This document shows positions 52,480 through 61,119 of a DNA stretch of 64,000 bases, one piece after another. The stretch covers positions 124,001 through 188,000 of the forward strand of contig CAWIYY010000005.1 of NCBI GenBank assembly GCA_963840435.1, read 5' to 3'. A model generated the notes under the pieces. It did not search any database and was not told the origin of the DNA. It saw only the letters and a program-made list of their open reading frames with translations. Positions within the stretch are counted from its first letter, which is position 1. Each line of letters opens with the position of its first letter. Source of the DNA: Bog-473 sp963840435 (GTDB lineage Bacteria; Actinomycetota; Acidimicrobiia; Acidimicrobiales; RAAP-2). The position numbers were made by a program, and so were the translations under genes.

Positions 52480-53403
52480 ATGGCCCCGGTGCTGCCCGCG
52501 ACGCGCCGTCGTCAGCACGTCTACGATGACAGCCAGCGGTGGGAGCGATTCACTCCGCGTCCGGACGACATCTTCATCACGACTCCGCCGAAGTCGGGGA
52601 CGACATGGATGCAGGGCATCGTGGCTTCGCTGTTGTGGCCCCATGGCGACGCGCCTGCTCCCGCTTTCGACCTGAGCCCCTGGCTGGACGCCCGGATTGT
52701 TCCTTTGGACGACATGATCGCGAGGGTCGACGCGATCCCATACCGACGGTTCATCAAGACGCACAGCCCAGCCGACTGCACGCCGACCTTCACTGAGTGC
52801 CGCTACCTCGCCGTCTATCGAGACGGGCGCGACGCGCTCGTCTCATTGGCAAACCATCGGCGCAAGATGCGGCCGGAAGTGATTAGGGCCCTCAACGCCA
52901 TCGCAGCCCCCGACGGCGTCGCACCATGGCCACCGGTGTGGGATGGCGACATGGACCAACTGTTCGACGAATGGGTCGACTGGGGGACGCCCATGGAACA
53001 CCTGGCCTCGTGGTGGCCGAATCGTCACGAGCCGTTCGTGCTGCTCGTCCACTACGCCGACCTCATCCGCGACCTCGGCGGCGAGATGCGACGCATCGCC
53101 GACTTTCTCGACGTCGACATCCCTACTGCGCTCTGGAGCGCAGTCGTAGAGCGGTGCAGGTTCGAGGCGATGAAGTCACAACATGAAGCATCGGGGTTCC
53201 TGAACCAAGCCTTTCCCGAAGGCGCGACCGCATTCTTCAACCTGGGGACGAACGGGAGGTGGCGCGCCCAGCTCAGTGAGGCGCAACTTCGTCGACACGA
53301 GCAACTCACCGCCGAGCGCCTTCCCGAAGATGCCGCCCTGTGGCTCGAGCATGGCTCCATCGCCCTGGGGCAGCGCCCCGAGCTGCTGCGACCGCGCCGC
53401 TGA
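52480..53403 (+). CDS. sulfotransferase
   Basis: The 307-residue product has the 5'-phosphosulfate-binding loop TPPKSGTTWMQ, the 3'-phosphate segment YLAVYRDGRDALVSLANHRR and the catalytic-His segment RRFIKTHSP. It transfers sulfate from PAPS to a hydroxyl or amine acceptor; members include carbohydrate and small-molecule sulfotransferases. I prefer ATG 52480 (MAPVLPATRRR), because the fold begins there, over the open frame from 52354. Not in an obvious operon. Confidence 0.88.
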   Translation: MAPVLPATRRRQHVYDDSQRWERFTPRPDDIFITTPPKSGTTWMQGIVASLLWPHGDAPAPAFDLSPWLDARIVPLDDMIARVDAIPYRRFIKTHSPADCTPTFTECRYLAVYRDGRDALVSLANHRRKMRPEVIRALNAIAAPDGVAPWPPVWDGDMDQLFDEWVDWGTPMEHLASWWPNRHEPFVLLVHYADLIRDLGGEMRRIADFLDVDIPTALWSAVVERCRFEAMKSQHEASGFLNQAFPEGATAFFNLGTNGRWRAQLSEAQLRRHEQLTAERLPEDAALWLEHGSIALGQRPELLRPRR

Positions 53404-53439
53404 CGACTCGGAAAGTGCCGATACCGATCAGGTCCGACG

Positions 53440-53469
53440 GTGCCCCACTTCGCCGGGACGGTGGGACAC
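53440..53469. repeat. intergenic palindrome copy 3 (best preserved)
   Basis: GTGCCCCAC (53440-53448), loop TTCGCCGGGACG, GTGGGACAC (53461-53469): 9-12-9 geometry, 36 bp after the sulfotransferase stop. Confidence 0.9.
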
Positions 53470-53688
53470 TGCGGCAGGAGTGGGCACCGCGGGGGATGAC
53501 CGGATTGACCTTGTAGGCCCTTTGGACCATGGACGTATTCGTACAGCCTTTTAGGCTGTCGATCATGAAACGCCGAACGCTCACGATACAGATCGGCTTC
53601 ACCGTTGGGGTCGAGTTCGCATCGGAGGCGTAGCCAGAAGACAACGGTTTCCGGGCGTTCGGTCGGATGCCATAGGCCCAGGGGGACA

Positions 53689-54807
53689 ATGCAACGACTA
53701 CTTAGGCTCGTCGCGGCCACAGGTTGCGGCGTCCTCGCTCTGACAGCGACGACGTTGACGTTGCCTGGCGCCACGGCAGACGCCTCGATGACAACGACGG
53801 CTCCCGCCTGGACGCTGATGTCCGGACCAACTCCGGCGATCCCGGCGAATGGCCTCTCCGATTTGTCCTGCCCGAGCACCAAGTTCTGTATGGCTGTCGG
53901 CCCATGGGAAGCAAGCGTCTCGAACGCGCAAGATCAAGAGTGGAATGGGGCCTCGTGGAGTGCGGTGGCGCAACCGGATGCGAGCACGGCTGTCCAGCTC
54001 TCGATCTCGTGTGTGAGCCGCAGCTTCTGCATGGCCGTAGGAGGTCAGGATTTCTCCGATCCCGCGTCGCCACTCGCCGAAGTCTGGAACGGCTCAGTGT
54101 GGACCGAGGTCGTCATCCCCGCTGGCATGACGGGCGTCCTAGAGGCGGTGTCGTGTGTCGGCCCCACGAACTGCGAGGCCGTTGGCGAGACGGATCAGCA
54201 AGGCGCCATCGCATTGCGTTGGCACGCGAACAGTTGGTCCGTCGTCCCTATCGCAAATGAAGGACAGACTTCCCCTCTCTACGGCATCGACTGTGTGACC
54301 AAGACCTTTTGCGTTGCGGTCGGCTGGACGGTCCCCTCTGGAGCCAACTTCTACGACCCACTCATCGAAGAGTGGGATGGCTCAGCCTGGTCGATCGTCC
54401 CGGGACCCGACGTGGAAGGAGAGCTGTTCTCGGTTTCCTGTTCCACGGAGTCATCGTGTGAGGCCGTCGGGGACAACTATGGCCCAACAGTGACGTCGCT
54501 GATCGAGAGCTGGAATGGAACGACTTGGCAGGCCACGCCCAGTCCCGGGGGAGGCTCCGGACAAGTCCTCTCTGGGGTCGACTGCTACAGCCAGACGGTC
54601 TGCCTCGCCGTTGGGACTGCCGAATCTCTGAACTCGCAGGATGTGGTCTTGAAGTGGAAATCCAACGCCTGGACGGTCGCCACTGCTCCAGATGTCAGCG
54701 GAGGATCGTTGGGTGCGATCTCGTGCATTGACGGCAAAGACTGCGTCACGCTCGGGGAAACCAATTCCGCCTTCTTTGCCGAACAATCCATTCCGTACTC
54801 ACCCTGA
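53689..54807 (+). CDS. secreted seven-repeat protein (propeller-like)
   Basis: The 372-residue product has a signal peptide (MQRLLRLVAATGCGVLALTA, cleavage near ATADA). The mature part has seven repeats of the pattern [SD]C-x5-C-x-[AT]-[VL]-G (SCPSTKFCMAVG, SCVSRSFCMAVG, SCVGPTNCEAVG, DCVTKTFCVAVG, SCSTESSCEAVG, DCYSQTVCLAVG, SCIDGKDCVTLG), each followed by W-[ND]-G-x-x-W or similar. Paired Cys in every blade suggests disulfide-stabilised beta-propeller blades. No catalytic motif is seen. GGGGGA lies before ATG 53689. Confidence 0.85.
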   Translation: MQRLLRLVAATGCGVLALTATTLTLPGATADASMTTTAPAWTLMSGPTPAIPANGLSDLSCPSTKFCMAVGPWEASVSNAQDQEWNGASWSAVAQPDASTAVQLSISCVSRSFCMAVGGQDFSDPASPLAEVWNGSVWTEVVIPAGMTGVLEAVSCVGPTNCEAVGETDQQGAIALRWHANSWSVVPIANEGQTSPLYGIDCVTKTFCVAVGWTVPSGANFYDPLIEEWDGSAWSIVPGPDVEGELFSVSCSTESSCEAVGDNYGPTVTSLIESWNGTTWQATPSPGGGSGQVLSGVDCYSQTVCLAVGTAESLNSQDVVLKWKSNAWTVATAPDVSGGSLGAISCIDGKDCVTLGETNSAFFAEQSIPYSP

Positions 54808-54874
54808 CAATCGAAGGGATCTATCCACCACGTTCGACTGACCCCGTACCCCGGAACCTTGGGACACCGCGTAA

Positions 54875-55159
54875 TCACATTCTGTGAAGTTTCACCTCAA
54901 GGCGCCTACCATCGCCGAACAGCGGACCTGTGCCTGCCTTGATGCACAAGACTTCGAGGCTTGAGTCAGGATTCGTGTACCGCTTACCGAGGAGCACTTC
55001 TCCTTCAGAAACCACAGGCCGCGAGGCGGGCACCTTCGAGAGTTCGAGCATAGATGTGCTGCAGCACGTGAGGATCAAAGCGTCGCCCGGCGCACGCACT
55101 ATGAGGACCTCCGTTGAGCACTTGTTGCAGCGAAGTCGATCGCGGGACGACAAATGCAT
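54875..55159 (-). CDS. small desulforedoxin-like zinc-ribbon protein
   Basis: The 94-residue product begins MHLSSRDRLRCNKCSTEVLI and has a CNKC pair followed after about 20 residues by a CC pair (TCCSTSML). This CxxC...CC spacing is the desulforedoxin/rubredoxin-like metal-binding pattern. The rest (SEGEVLLGKRYTNPDSSLEV) is a beta extension. It may bind iron or zinc; the function is unknown. The longer open frame above 55159 is not needed. Confidence 0.65.
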   Translation of the reverse strand: MHLSSRDRLRCNKCSTEVLIVRAPGDALILTCCSTSMLELSKVPASRPVVSEGEVLLGKRYTNPDSSLEVLCIKAGTGPLFGDGRRLEVKLHRM

Positions 55160-55209
55160 CCTTGAACCGCGCCCTCCGTCTTCTCCGCTAGGGGGAAAAC
55201 CTGTCGTCG

Positions 55210-55464
55210 GTGGTGCCGGTGGGCGCTGAGGACCCGGCGGGATGCGCACCTCTGCCGGAAGCTTGCGGGACAATCGGGACCATCGAGGACGACCTTGCAC
55301 TTCTTAAGCGCGTCGCTCCTGAGGGCAATTGGTCAGTGGAGAAGGAGGAGGGCTGGTCGTACCTCTTCACTGGGGATCAGTGGGTCCTTCGCACCTACGA
55401 TCAGGTTGAGTTCGGCGCTCTTATGGTGGGAACTGCTGCGGTGGCAGCACTATTGCCGCAGTAG
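55210..55464 (+). CDS. small hypothetical protein
   Basis: The 84-residue product contains IEDDLALLKRVAPEGNWSVE and YLFTGDQWVLRTYDQVEFGA. No family is recognised. The start is unclear (GTG 55210 or a later GTG). Divergent from the desulforedoxin-like gene. Confidence 0.4.
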   Translation: MVPVGAEDPAGCAPLPEACGTIGTIEDDLALLKRVAPEGNWSVEKEEGWSYLFTGDQWVLRTYDQVEFGALMVGTAAVAALLPQ

Positions 55465-55469
55465 CGCAG

Positions 55470-55499
55470 CTGCCCCAGTTCGCCTGGACCGTGTGACAG
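55470..55499. repeat. intergenic palindrome copy 4 (degenerate right arm)
   Basis: CTGCCCCAG, loop TTCGCCTGGACC, GTGTGACAG: 9-12-9 geometry, five bases after the stop at 55464. Confidence 0.75.
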
Positions 55500-55629
55500 T
55501 TCGACGGGAATGCCCCGCCGCATGGATGGAAGCTCCTTCGGCACAGCATCTCTGGGTGGCAAATATCAAGCGGTGTCAGAGGGTGACGTCCCGTTGAGTT
55601 AGCGTGTGGTTGGAAGCCGCGTGTGACTC

Positions 55630-56016
55630 ATGCACTCCTCTAACACTCCATGGATGGCGATCGTTTTAGGGTTGCTGATCGGTCTTGGTGGCGTCTGGAT
55701 GTCGATGCGAGTGTGGAAAGGTAAGCCAATCACTCGCTGGGCAGGAAAGCAGCAACTTCCAAAGGAGATGATCTGGGCCTATGTCGGCCTGCTCCCGGCA
55801 TCGGGTCTCTTCCTCTTCGGGGTCCTGGCGGGGGCTGCATCAACTGGCATCCACGGAACTTCAGGAGCGATCTCCGTGCTTTGCTGGACGATCACTCTGG
55901 TCGCGCTGACGGCATGTTTGCTGTGTTTGGCAATCCTCTTCGCCTTGCTGGTCCGTCCATCGCTGACGAGAGGCATTCTGCGACCAATCGTTCCACCCCA
56001 CCTACGTTCCGAATGA
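55630..56016 (+). CDS. small membrane protein
   Basis: The 128-residue product has three predicted membrane helices: WMAIVLGLLIGLGGVWMSM, IWAYVGLLPASGLFLFGVL and ISVLCWTITLVALTACLLC followed by LAILFALLV. Basic residues flank them. No family is recognised and no neighbour gives a clue. ATG 55630 is the first start in frame. Confidence 0.7.
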   Translation: MHSSNTPWMAIVLGLLIGLGGVWMSMRVWKGKPITRWAGKQQLPKEMIWAYVGLLPASGLFLFGVLAGAASTGIHGTSGAISVLCWTITLVALTACLLCLAILFALLVRPSLTRGILRPIVPPHLRSE

Positions 56017-56063
56017 GACGATCCTTTGTTCCTAGTAGAGGATCTACTGAGACCCGAAGCAAG

Positions 56064-56093
56064 GTGCCCCAGATCGTCGGGAGGGTCAGGCAC
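56064..56093. repeat. intergenic palindrome copy 5
   Basis: GTGCCCCAG, loop ATCGTCGGGAGG, GTCAGGCAC: exact 9-12-9 geometry, 48 bp after the membrane-protein stop. Confidence 0.85.
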
Positions 56094-56118
56094 TCTGTAC
56101 TTCGAGGCGTCTGGATAA

Positions 56119-56772
56119 CTACGGACGCGCCCCGGACCGCTCCCGTACACGTTGCTGCAAGTCCATCCAGCGCGAGACATTGAAGGTCCGAACCCGGAAC
56201 AATCTCCATCTGAATCCAACCTTGCGATTCTTGAACCAAGTGCCCCAGCCGACTGGGAAACTGGGGGCACGAGGCCGACGAACGAAACGCTGATACGCCG
56301 CCACTCCCGAGCCGCGCAACGAGGCTGTCGAGTCCCGATCACGGGAGTGCATGGGCAGGGCTTTAGTCACTCTCCTCTCCACTTCGTCGCGGTGATGTGT
56401 GGCAAGCGAGAAGGAATCTGGATCGCCCAATCTGAACCGTTTCGCGACTTTGATGGCGGCACGATCCTCAACGATTCTCAGTGAGTCCCGGTCTGCTCGA
56501 TTCCGAACACGCCCGAGTGGCAGGTGCTCCTGGCGCCAGCACATGATCGACCAGGCCTGGGGGTCAAGGTCAACGACGGGAACCACTTCCGGTTCCACGT
56601 AGAAGACCGCCGCCCGAGTTGGTGCTCCGAGGGGTGGCGGCCAGCTGCGTAGGACCTTGCCGCACCGGCTGCAGTCAACCTGTTCTGCGATTATGTCCCG
56701 ACCAACTGGGTGGAAGGTCTGCGTCGTGACACGGATGTGTGCCGACAGCCTGCAAGTCAGACGCTTCAACAT
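56119..56772 (-). CDS. doubtful small protein
   Basis: An open frame contains VDCSRCGKVLRSWPPPLGAP and AVFYVEPEVVPVVDLDPQAW with ordinary codon use, but its end runs through a palindromic repeat (56240-56270), so at most the first half is real and it may be a decayed gene. Otherwise this 900-bp interval holds only repeat copies. Confidence 0.25.
   Translation of the reverse strand: MLKRLTCRLSAHIRVTTQTFHPVGRDIIAEQVDCSRCGKVLRSWPPPLGAPTRAAVFYVEPEVVPVVDLDPQAWSIMCWRQEHLPLGRVRNRADRDSLRIVEDRAAIKVAKRFRLGDPDSFSLATHHRDEVERRVTKALPMHSRDRDSTASLRGSGVAAYQRFVRRPRAPSFPVGWGTWFKNRKVGFRWRLFRVRTFNVSRWMDLQQRVRERSGARP
56240..56270. repeat. intergenic palindrome copy 6
   Basis: GTGCCCCAG (56240-56248), loop CCGACTGGGAAA, CTGGGGGCAC (56261-56270). 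The arms are nearly perfect; the loop differs from the usual core. Confidence 0.85.
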
Positions 56773-56916
56773 CCCAATCGAGAAACTACAACGTCGCGAT
56801 GTACGCCGACGATGGACCTGCGGCTGCCCAGTCGCCGGTTCGGGGCGACGCAATCAGCGGACATCTGGTCACGAGATTCCCTATAGCGCAGAGTCGTGCC
56901 GGATAGAAGGAAACCG

Positions 56917-57519
56917 CTACGTACGATCGAAGTCGTATTCGGACTGTGACCTCTTGACGGAGTCTGCGAACGCATCACTGACTCCCGTGAGGGTCACCCA
57001 ACGTCGTGACCCGTCTAGATCAACTCCGACAGCGGCTCGACGGACTCGAAAGGTCTCGGCGATGTAGGCGATCATCATCCAAAGACAGGCGGCACCGAAG
57101 GCAGCCGCTGCCACCCGACCCGTAAGGGTCTGAGGAATCAAGAACAGAACCGCCACCATGAAGAGGACGATTGACGCCAGCCCAACATTGCGTCTGGTGC
57201 GCTGGGCTCTCGAAAGTTCGAGGTATGCCTCGTCGCAGTAGGGAAGCCGCACCGTAAGGGTCTCGACGCGGCGCACGACGCCGTAGACGAAGAGTCCGAG
57301 CCAGCCAATCGGTCCGGCGAGAATGAGGAGCCAAGCGAGGCCAAAGCCGTCGCTCCCCCCAACCGGGACGGTCGTCACGAGATGGTCAGTCGTCTCCACG
57401 CCGGTTTTGGCGCAAGCGGGCGGCAGCCGACCGAGCACCGCATCATCAACGAACACTGTCGCAGTTGCCACTGAACCTCCCGGGTGCCCAGTCTCGCACC
57501 ACCGCGGACAGTCGTCCAT
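56917..57519 (-). CDS. membrane protein of unknown function
   Basis: The 200-residue product has three strongly hydrophobic helices (LAWLLILAGPIGWLGLFVYG, VGLASIVLFMVAVLFLIPQT, VAAAAFGAACLWMMIAYIAE) and a Cys pair near the N-terminus, with a C-terminal soluble part RRWVTLTGVSDAFADSVKRS. No family is recognised. ATG 57519 could be replaced by an internal GTG (VATATVFVDD). Confidence 0.7.
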   Translation of the reverse strand: MDDCPRWCETGHPGGSVATATVFVDDAVLGRLPPACAKTGVETTDHLVTTVPVGGSDGFGLAWLLILAGPIGWLGLFVYGVVRRVETLTVRLPYCDEAYLELSRAQRTRRNVGLASIVLFMVAVLFLIPQTLTGRVAAAAFGAACLWMMIAYIAETFRVRRAAVGVDLDGSRRWVTLTGVSDAFADSVKRSQSEYDFDRT

Positions 57520-57587
57520 GGACCATCGGAGAGCTTGGTCCCCGACGCGCCCCTATCACCGGCTACGGGTCGCGCCCGATAATGAGG

Positions 57588-57989
57588 CTAGAGCCTCTGT
57601 GTAAGTCCGCTACAGGTCGTGTAGATGGCGTCCATCTCTCGGTCGAGCTTGGTTGACGAAATCCTTTTGGTCCTCGGTACAACGTGGATCAGAGCCGAAG
57701 TCATGCAGGTCGCAAAGTCTCTGGGCATCTTCGGTGGCGACTCGAAGAAGTGCTGGAAATCCTGCCTACCGTAGGTGAAGGACGTTGGCGTGACATCTGA
57801 GACGACCGAACCGCACGTCACCGTCGAGCCGGTGGCGGTCCGAGCGGTAGCGCACGGCGCCCAAGACGAGGTCGCTATTGGGTTATACGCAACCGGCCCC
57901 TCCCACACCCCCAGCCCAACGCCAAGCCCAGCACCGAGCGTGAGCGCACCCAACAGCAGGTAAGGCACGACACGACGACCGAGGGGCAT
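57588..57989 (-). CDS. small exported or membrane-anchored protein
   Basis: The 133-residue product has one N-terminal hydrophobic segment (VVPYLLLGALTLGAGLGVGL) acting as signal or anchor, followed by a mature part with four Cys (APCATA, TVTCGS, ATCMTS, TTCSGL), which could form two disulfides. No family is recognised. Confidence 0.65.
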   Translation of the reverse strand: MPLGRRVVPYLLLGALTLGAGLGVGLGVWEGPVAYNPIATSSWAPCATARTATGSTVTCGSVVSDVTPTSFTYGRQDFQHFFESPPKMPRDFATCMTSALIHVVPRTKRISSTKLDREMDAIYTTCSGLTQRL

Positions 57990-58194
57990 GAAATGAGGCT
58001 AGGTGATCCTCGGCTCCTGGTTTAGCCCAGTACGCAGGGAGGGTGCCACGGTCCGGTACGACCGGGCACCCCACTACTCAGATCCTTGCTTCGGCCCGAG
58101 CCGCAATCGCCGATAGATTTCACGGCATGCCGTCGCCCGCTGCCCAGCAAAATCGAAGAGGAGGATTCGAGATGAACGCTGCCTCATCGGTGAG

Positions 58195-58977
58195 GTGAAG
58201 CGAAACTTGCGGTGTGGTCCTTGGATGGCCGCCACGATTTCGGCGCTGGCGGTGGGAGCGGTCGGATTCGTTCCCTGCGCGAGCGTCGCCGCGGCGGAAA
58301 CGGCGTTGCAAGGGTCCCTGATGACTAGCCCTGCCTACCCGTCGACGTATCTCGCCGGCTACCGGGCGACCCCCTCAGGAGGACTGGCCAGCGCCAACGT
58401 GACCTTCACGGTGCCAACGATATCCTGCACCGCAACCGACTACGGTCGCGAAGCGGCCGAAATGGCAGAAGGCGTGTACACCGACTCCTTGGATGGACCA
58501 GGTAAGCAACTTGTCGGTTCTCAAATTTTCGCTCTGGTCCAGTTCTCCTGTTCGTCAAGTCGTCCTCATCGTCTATATGCCCAGCCGTGGATGGGGACCC
58601 CGGCCGGCTCTCACCGCGAAGCAGAGCAAGTCGATCCGGGAGACACCATTGTCGCCTCTATCTCCCAGTCCAGTTCAGCCACATCGGCTGAGATCGACGA
58701 CCTGACCAAAGGGGAGAACTGGCTGGTCGACGGCCCCGACGCCGGCGACACGACGATCGACATAGGAAGCCTGACGAATGCCTACTCTCACTACCCCATT
58801 CCAACCTTCAAACAGTTCGCGTTCTCGGATGCCACGGTTAATGGCGTTGATCTCAGCAGCGTTGGTGCCACGAGGCACGTTGAGTTCAACCGAGGCGAAC
58901 CGCTCATTGCGGCGAGTCGGTTAACCACCACCGGCACTGGATCGACGTTCTCCCTCAAGTTCAAGCGCGCCACGTAG
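58195..58977 (+). CDS. secreted protein, peptidase G1 (eqolisin)-like fold
   Basis: The 260-residue product has a signal peptide (WMAATISALAVGAVGFVP, AAA). The mature part resembles G1-type beta-sandwich peptidases: ANVTFTVPTISCTATDYG, GSQIFALVQFSCSSSRPHRL, EQVDPGDTIVASISQSSSAT, and a Glu-rich ENWLVDGPDAG. I cannot confirm the catalytic Gln/Glu pair. A GTG at 58195 is used; a strong GAGGAGG precedes an ATG at 58172 whose 8-codon frame ends on this GTG (see findings). No neighbour gives function. Confidence 0.6.
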   Translation: MKRNLRCGPWMAATISALAVGAVGFVPCASVAAAETALQGSLMTSPAYPSTYLAGYRATPSGGLASANVTFTVPTISCTATDYGREAAEMAEGVYTDSLDGPGKQLVGSQIFALVQFSCSSSRPHRLYAQPWMGTPAGSHREAEQVDPGDTIVASISQSSSATSAEIDDLTKGENWLVDGPDAGDTTIDIGSLTNAYSHYPIPTFKQFAFSDATVNGVDLSSVGATRHVEFNRGEPLIAASRLTTTGTGSTFSLKFKRAT

Positions 58978-59138
58978 GTCCGACTATTCCATGAGCGACA
59001 AGATCGTTTGTACGACCGGGTGACCTTCGTCACGTCGCTGGGCGGGCTCAGGGGATGCAGCTTTATCAATGGATTTCTGCAACGCAACTAGACAACCCCT
59101 CCTCGAATTTGACCCCAATGATGCCAGGGTTTGGGTTG

Positions 59139-59168
59139 GTATCCCACTTCGCCGGTGTTGGGATGGCC
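59139..59168. repeat. intergenic palindrome copy 7
   Basis: GTATCCCAC, loop TTCGCCGGTGTT, then GGGATGGCC; the arms pair as ATCCCA / TGGGAT with a one- or two-base shift. Lies in the 299-bp gap after the G1-like gene. Confidence 0.75.
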
Positions 59169-59276
59169 ACCCGAGCTGCCCCGCCACGAATAGAGGTTGC
59201 CTTCCACGCCACTACATGACGTTTCGTGGCCACAGCCGACGTCCGATCATCGACGGGCCCCGGTAACCTCGACACT

Positions 59277-59474
59277 GTGGATGAAATCGCAATCGTCTAT
59301 TCCGACGAGCCGAGCAAGCGGGCGGTGCTGGTTGCCGCCACGCTCGCGCTGGTTACGGATGTCGTTGTCACCACTCAAGTTCACCCAGCATTGCTTCGCA
59401 GAGTCGTGCGGCTGGCGATCCCAGTTGTCCTTACACGACCAGTCGCCGGGATACTTACCCGACTAGGCGTCTAG
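59277..59474 (+). CDS. short hypothetical protein
   Basis: A GTG start gives 65 residues (VDEIAIVYSDEPSKRAVLVA, then RRVVRLAIPVVLTRPVAG). Amphipathic helices are likely; no family is recognised. Twelve bases before the zinc-ribbon gene. Confidence 0.4.
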   Translation: MDEIAIVYSDEPSKRAVLVAATLALVTDVVVTTQVHPALLRRVVRLAIPVVLTRPVAGILTRLGV

Positions 59475-59485
59475 ACAGCGCGCGA

Positions 59486-59632
59486 ATGACTGTCGACGAC
59501 GATGGTCGCGCTCCCATCTGCCCCTTTTGTGGGGTGACCGCTCTACCGGGTGACTCGGGGCTCATTCTCGACCCACGGTTCATCTGCGAACACCCCGATT
59601 GCGAGGCCTTCGGCGAAGTGATCGAAGGTTAG
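59486..59632 (+). CDS. 48-residue zinc-ribbon-like protein
   Basis: ATG 59486 to TAG 59632 encodes MTVDDDGRAPICPFCGVTAL, then LDPRFICEHPDCEAFGEVIE G. The CPFC and CEHPDC pairs, 22 residues apart, are a typical treble-clef or ribbon pair. It could be an antitoxin-like or regulatory peptide. The gene is short but its Cys spacing and codons are convincing. Confidence 0.55.
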   Translation: MTVDDDGRAPICPFCGVTALPGDSGLILDPRFICEHPDCEAFGEVIEG

Positions 59633-59644
59633 ATAATTCCGGCC

Positions 59645-59675
59645 GTGCCCCATATCAGTCGCCGGCTGTGAGGCA
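59645..59675. repeat. intergenic palindrome copy 8 (decayed)
   Basis: GTGCCCCAT followed by a loop that keeps TCGCCGGC with a three-base insertion and a weak right arm (GAGGCAG). Twelve bases after the zinc-ribbon stop. Confidence 0.5.
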
Positions 59676-59704
59676 GTAATGAGATCCGTGTCCCACCGAC
59701 GAGA

Positions 59705-60352
59705 TCACCCACCAGAAAGGCGAGACATCAGATAGATCCTCTTGGATTGACGTTCATGAGGAAGCGGATCGCGATAGCGGACGTCTTCGACCAGAAACGA
59801 ATTGTTCTGAAGTGCCTCGACAAGCTCGTCATTCCCGTAGAGGGTGCCACCGACCGTCTCGATTTGGTGGCCCAGAAACTCGCTGCTGTAGACCTCTGAT
59901 TCACCCAGATGGGTAGCGACCACAAACTGGCCAGCCGGTCTGAGGACTCTACGGATCTCGGCCAATACGGATTGAAGCACCGACCTTGGAAGGTGATGAA
60001 TGGAGTAGAAAGCCACAACTCCAGAGAACGACTCTGATCCGAACGGAGTGGAGCGCATGTCACCACAGACGAGGGTGCGGTTCCCTGTGCGTCGCCGTGC
60101 CACCAGGAGCATCTGGAACGATATATCCAATCCGACCACCCGAAAGCCACGTTCACTGAGGTACTTTCCAACCTGGCCGGGCCCGCAACCAAGCTCGAGG
60201 ACTAGCGAGCTTCCGCCAATCCGCTCGGCTACAGAGTCGAGGACTTCTCGATCTAGCGGAAGTCCGAGGAGGTCGTCGGCGAACGCCTCTGCATACTCTT
60301 CCGCGGTGACGTCGTAAGCGGCTCGCACCGCCGCCGCGTCGAAGGGGTCCAT
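59705..60352 (-). CDS. class I SAM-dependent methyltransferase
   Basis: The 215-residue product has motif I LVLELGCGPGQVGKYL, VVGLDISFQMLLVARRR (motif II) and LVCGDMRSTPFGSESFSGVV, then VLRPAGQFVVATHLGE. These are the marks of the Methyltransf_11/25 group. Substrate unknown; no pathway neighbour. ATG 60352. Confidence 0.88.
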   Translation of the reverse strand: MDPFDAAAVRAAYDVTAEEYAEAFADDLLGLPLDREVLDSVAERIGGSSLVLELGCGPGQVGKYLSERGFRVVGLDISFQMLLVARRRTGNRTLVCGDMRSTPFGSESFSGVVAFYSIHHLPRSVLQSVLAEIRRVLRPAGQFVVATHLGESEVYSSEFLGHQIETVGGTLYGNDELVEALQNNSFLVEDVRYRDPLPHERQSKRIYLMSRLSGG

Positions 60353-60642
60353 GATCGGCAGTCTGACCCTATCCGAGTGTCAGCGCCATCGCCTTAGTGG
60401 CAGTGGAGGCATGAGCATGCTGATCGATCGCTGGCGACGACCGACTGCCCCGATGCGCCGGATCGGAGCGCACCCTTCAGCACGACTGGGACACCTCGGA
60501 CGGCCCCACGAAAGCGACGTCAAAAGCGCCTCGGGTTACGACGACCTTGGGGCCTTGCGCTGCACATCGTCACGATGCGCGAACGGGGCCGCCGGGGCAG
60601 CGAAGCTCCCGTTCGTGCGTGTGGCACGGAACTTGTCGCTGG

Positions 60643-61119
60643 TTATCCTGCGATCACGAATTTCGTGCCCGGAGCCAGGGCGATGGTCAGACTGGCGGAG
60701 ACACAGAATTCCCCAGACAGCGCCGCACCCGCTGTGGTATCGCTGGTGTTGTCCGAAGTGACCGTGCCGGTGACTACGACATCGGCGACAGAAGCCACCG
60801 GGCAACGCGTCCAGGGGCCGGTCGTATAGGTGAAGTGGGTCTTGTCCAAGTTCGCCCACTTGATTCTCCAACTGCCCCCTGGTGACGTCACCATGGTGTG
60901 GCCCGATGCCCCGGTGGTCCCGGTGCAAACGGCGAGATGGATGTGAAGAGTGGACCCAGTCACGGTCCCAGAGGCCGCGCTGCATTTGATCCCTGGAGGT
61001 TGCGCTCCAGCGGGACCATTCGTCAGGGCTGTCATCCCAGCGAGCGGGACCACAGCAGCAAAGCCGGCGATGACCGCCAGCAAGATTCGTTTCTTGAGCA
61101 CTTTTGCACTTTCTTTCAT
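60643..61119 (-). CDS. small secreted protein
   Basis: The 158-residue product has a signal peptide (KKRILLAVIAGFAAVVPLAG, APAGAQ) and a compact Thr/Gly/Ser-rich mature part with four Cys (GIKCSA, AVCTGT, WTRCPV, EFCVSA), fitting two disulfides. No family is recognised. The beta-rich composition resembles small actinobacterial secreted beta-sandwich proteins. Confidence 0.65.
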   Translation of the reverse strand: MKESAKVLKKRILLAVIAGFAAVVPLAGMTALTNGPAGAQPPGIKCSAASGTVTGSTLHIHLAVCTGTTGASGHTMVTSPGGSWRIKWANLDKTHFTYTTGPWTRCPVASVADVVVTGTVTSDNTSDTTAGAALSGEFCVSASLTIALAPGTKFVIAG

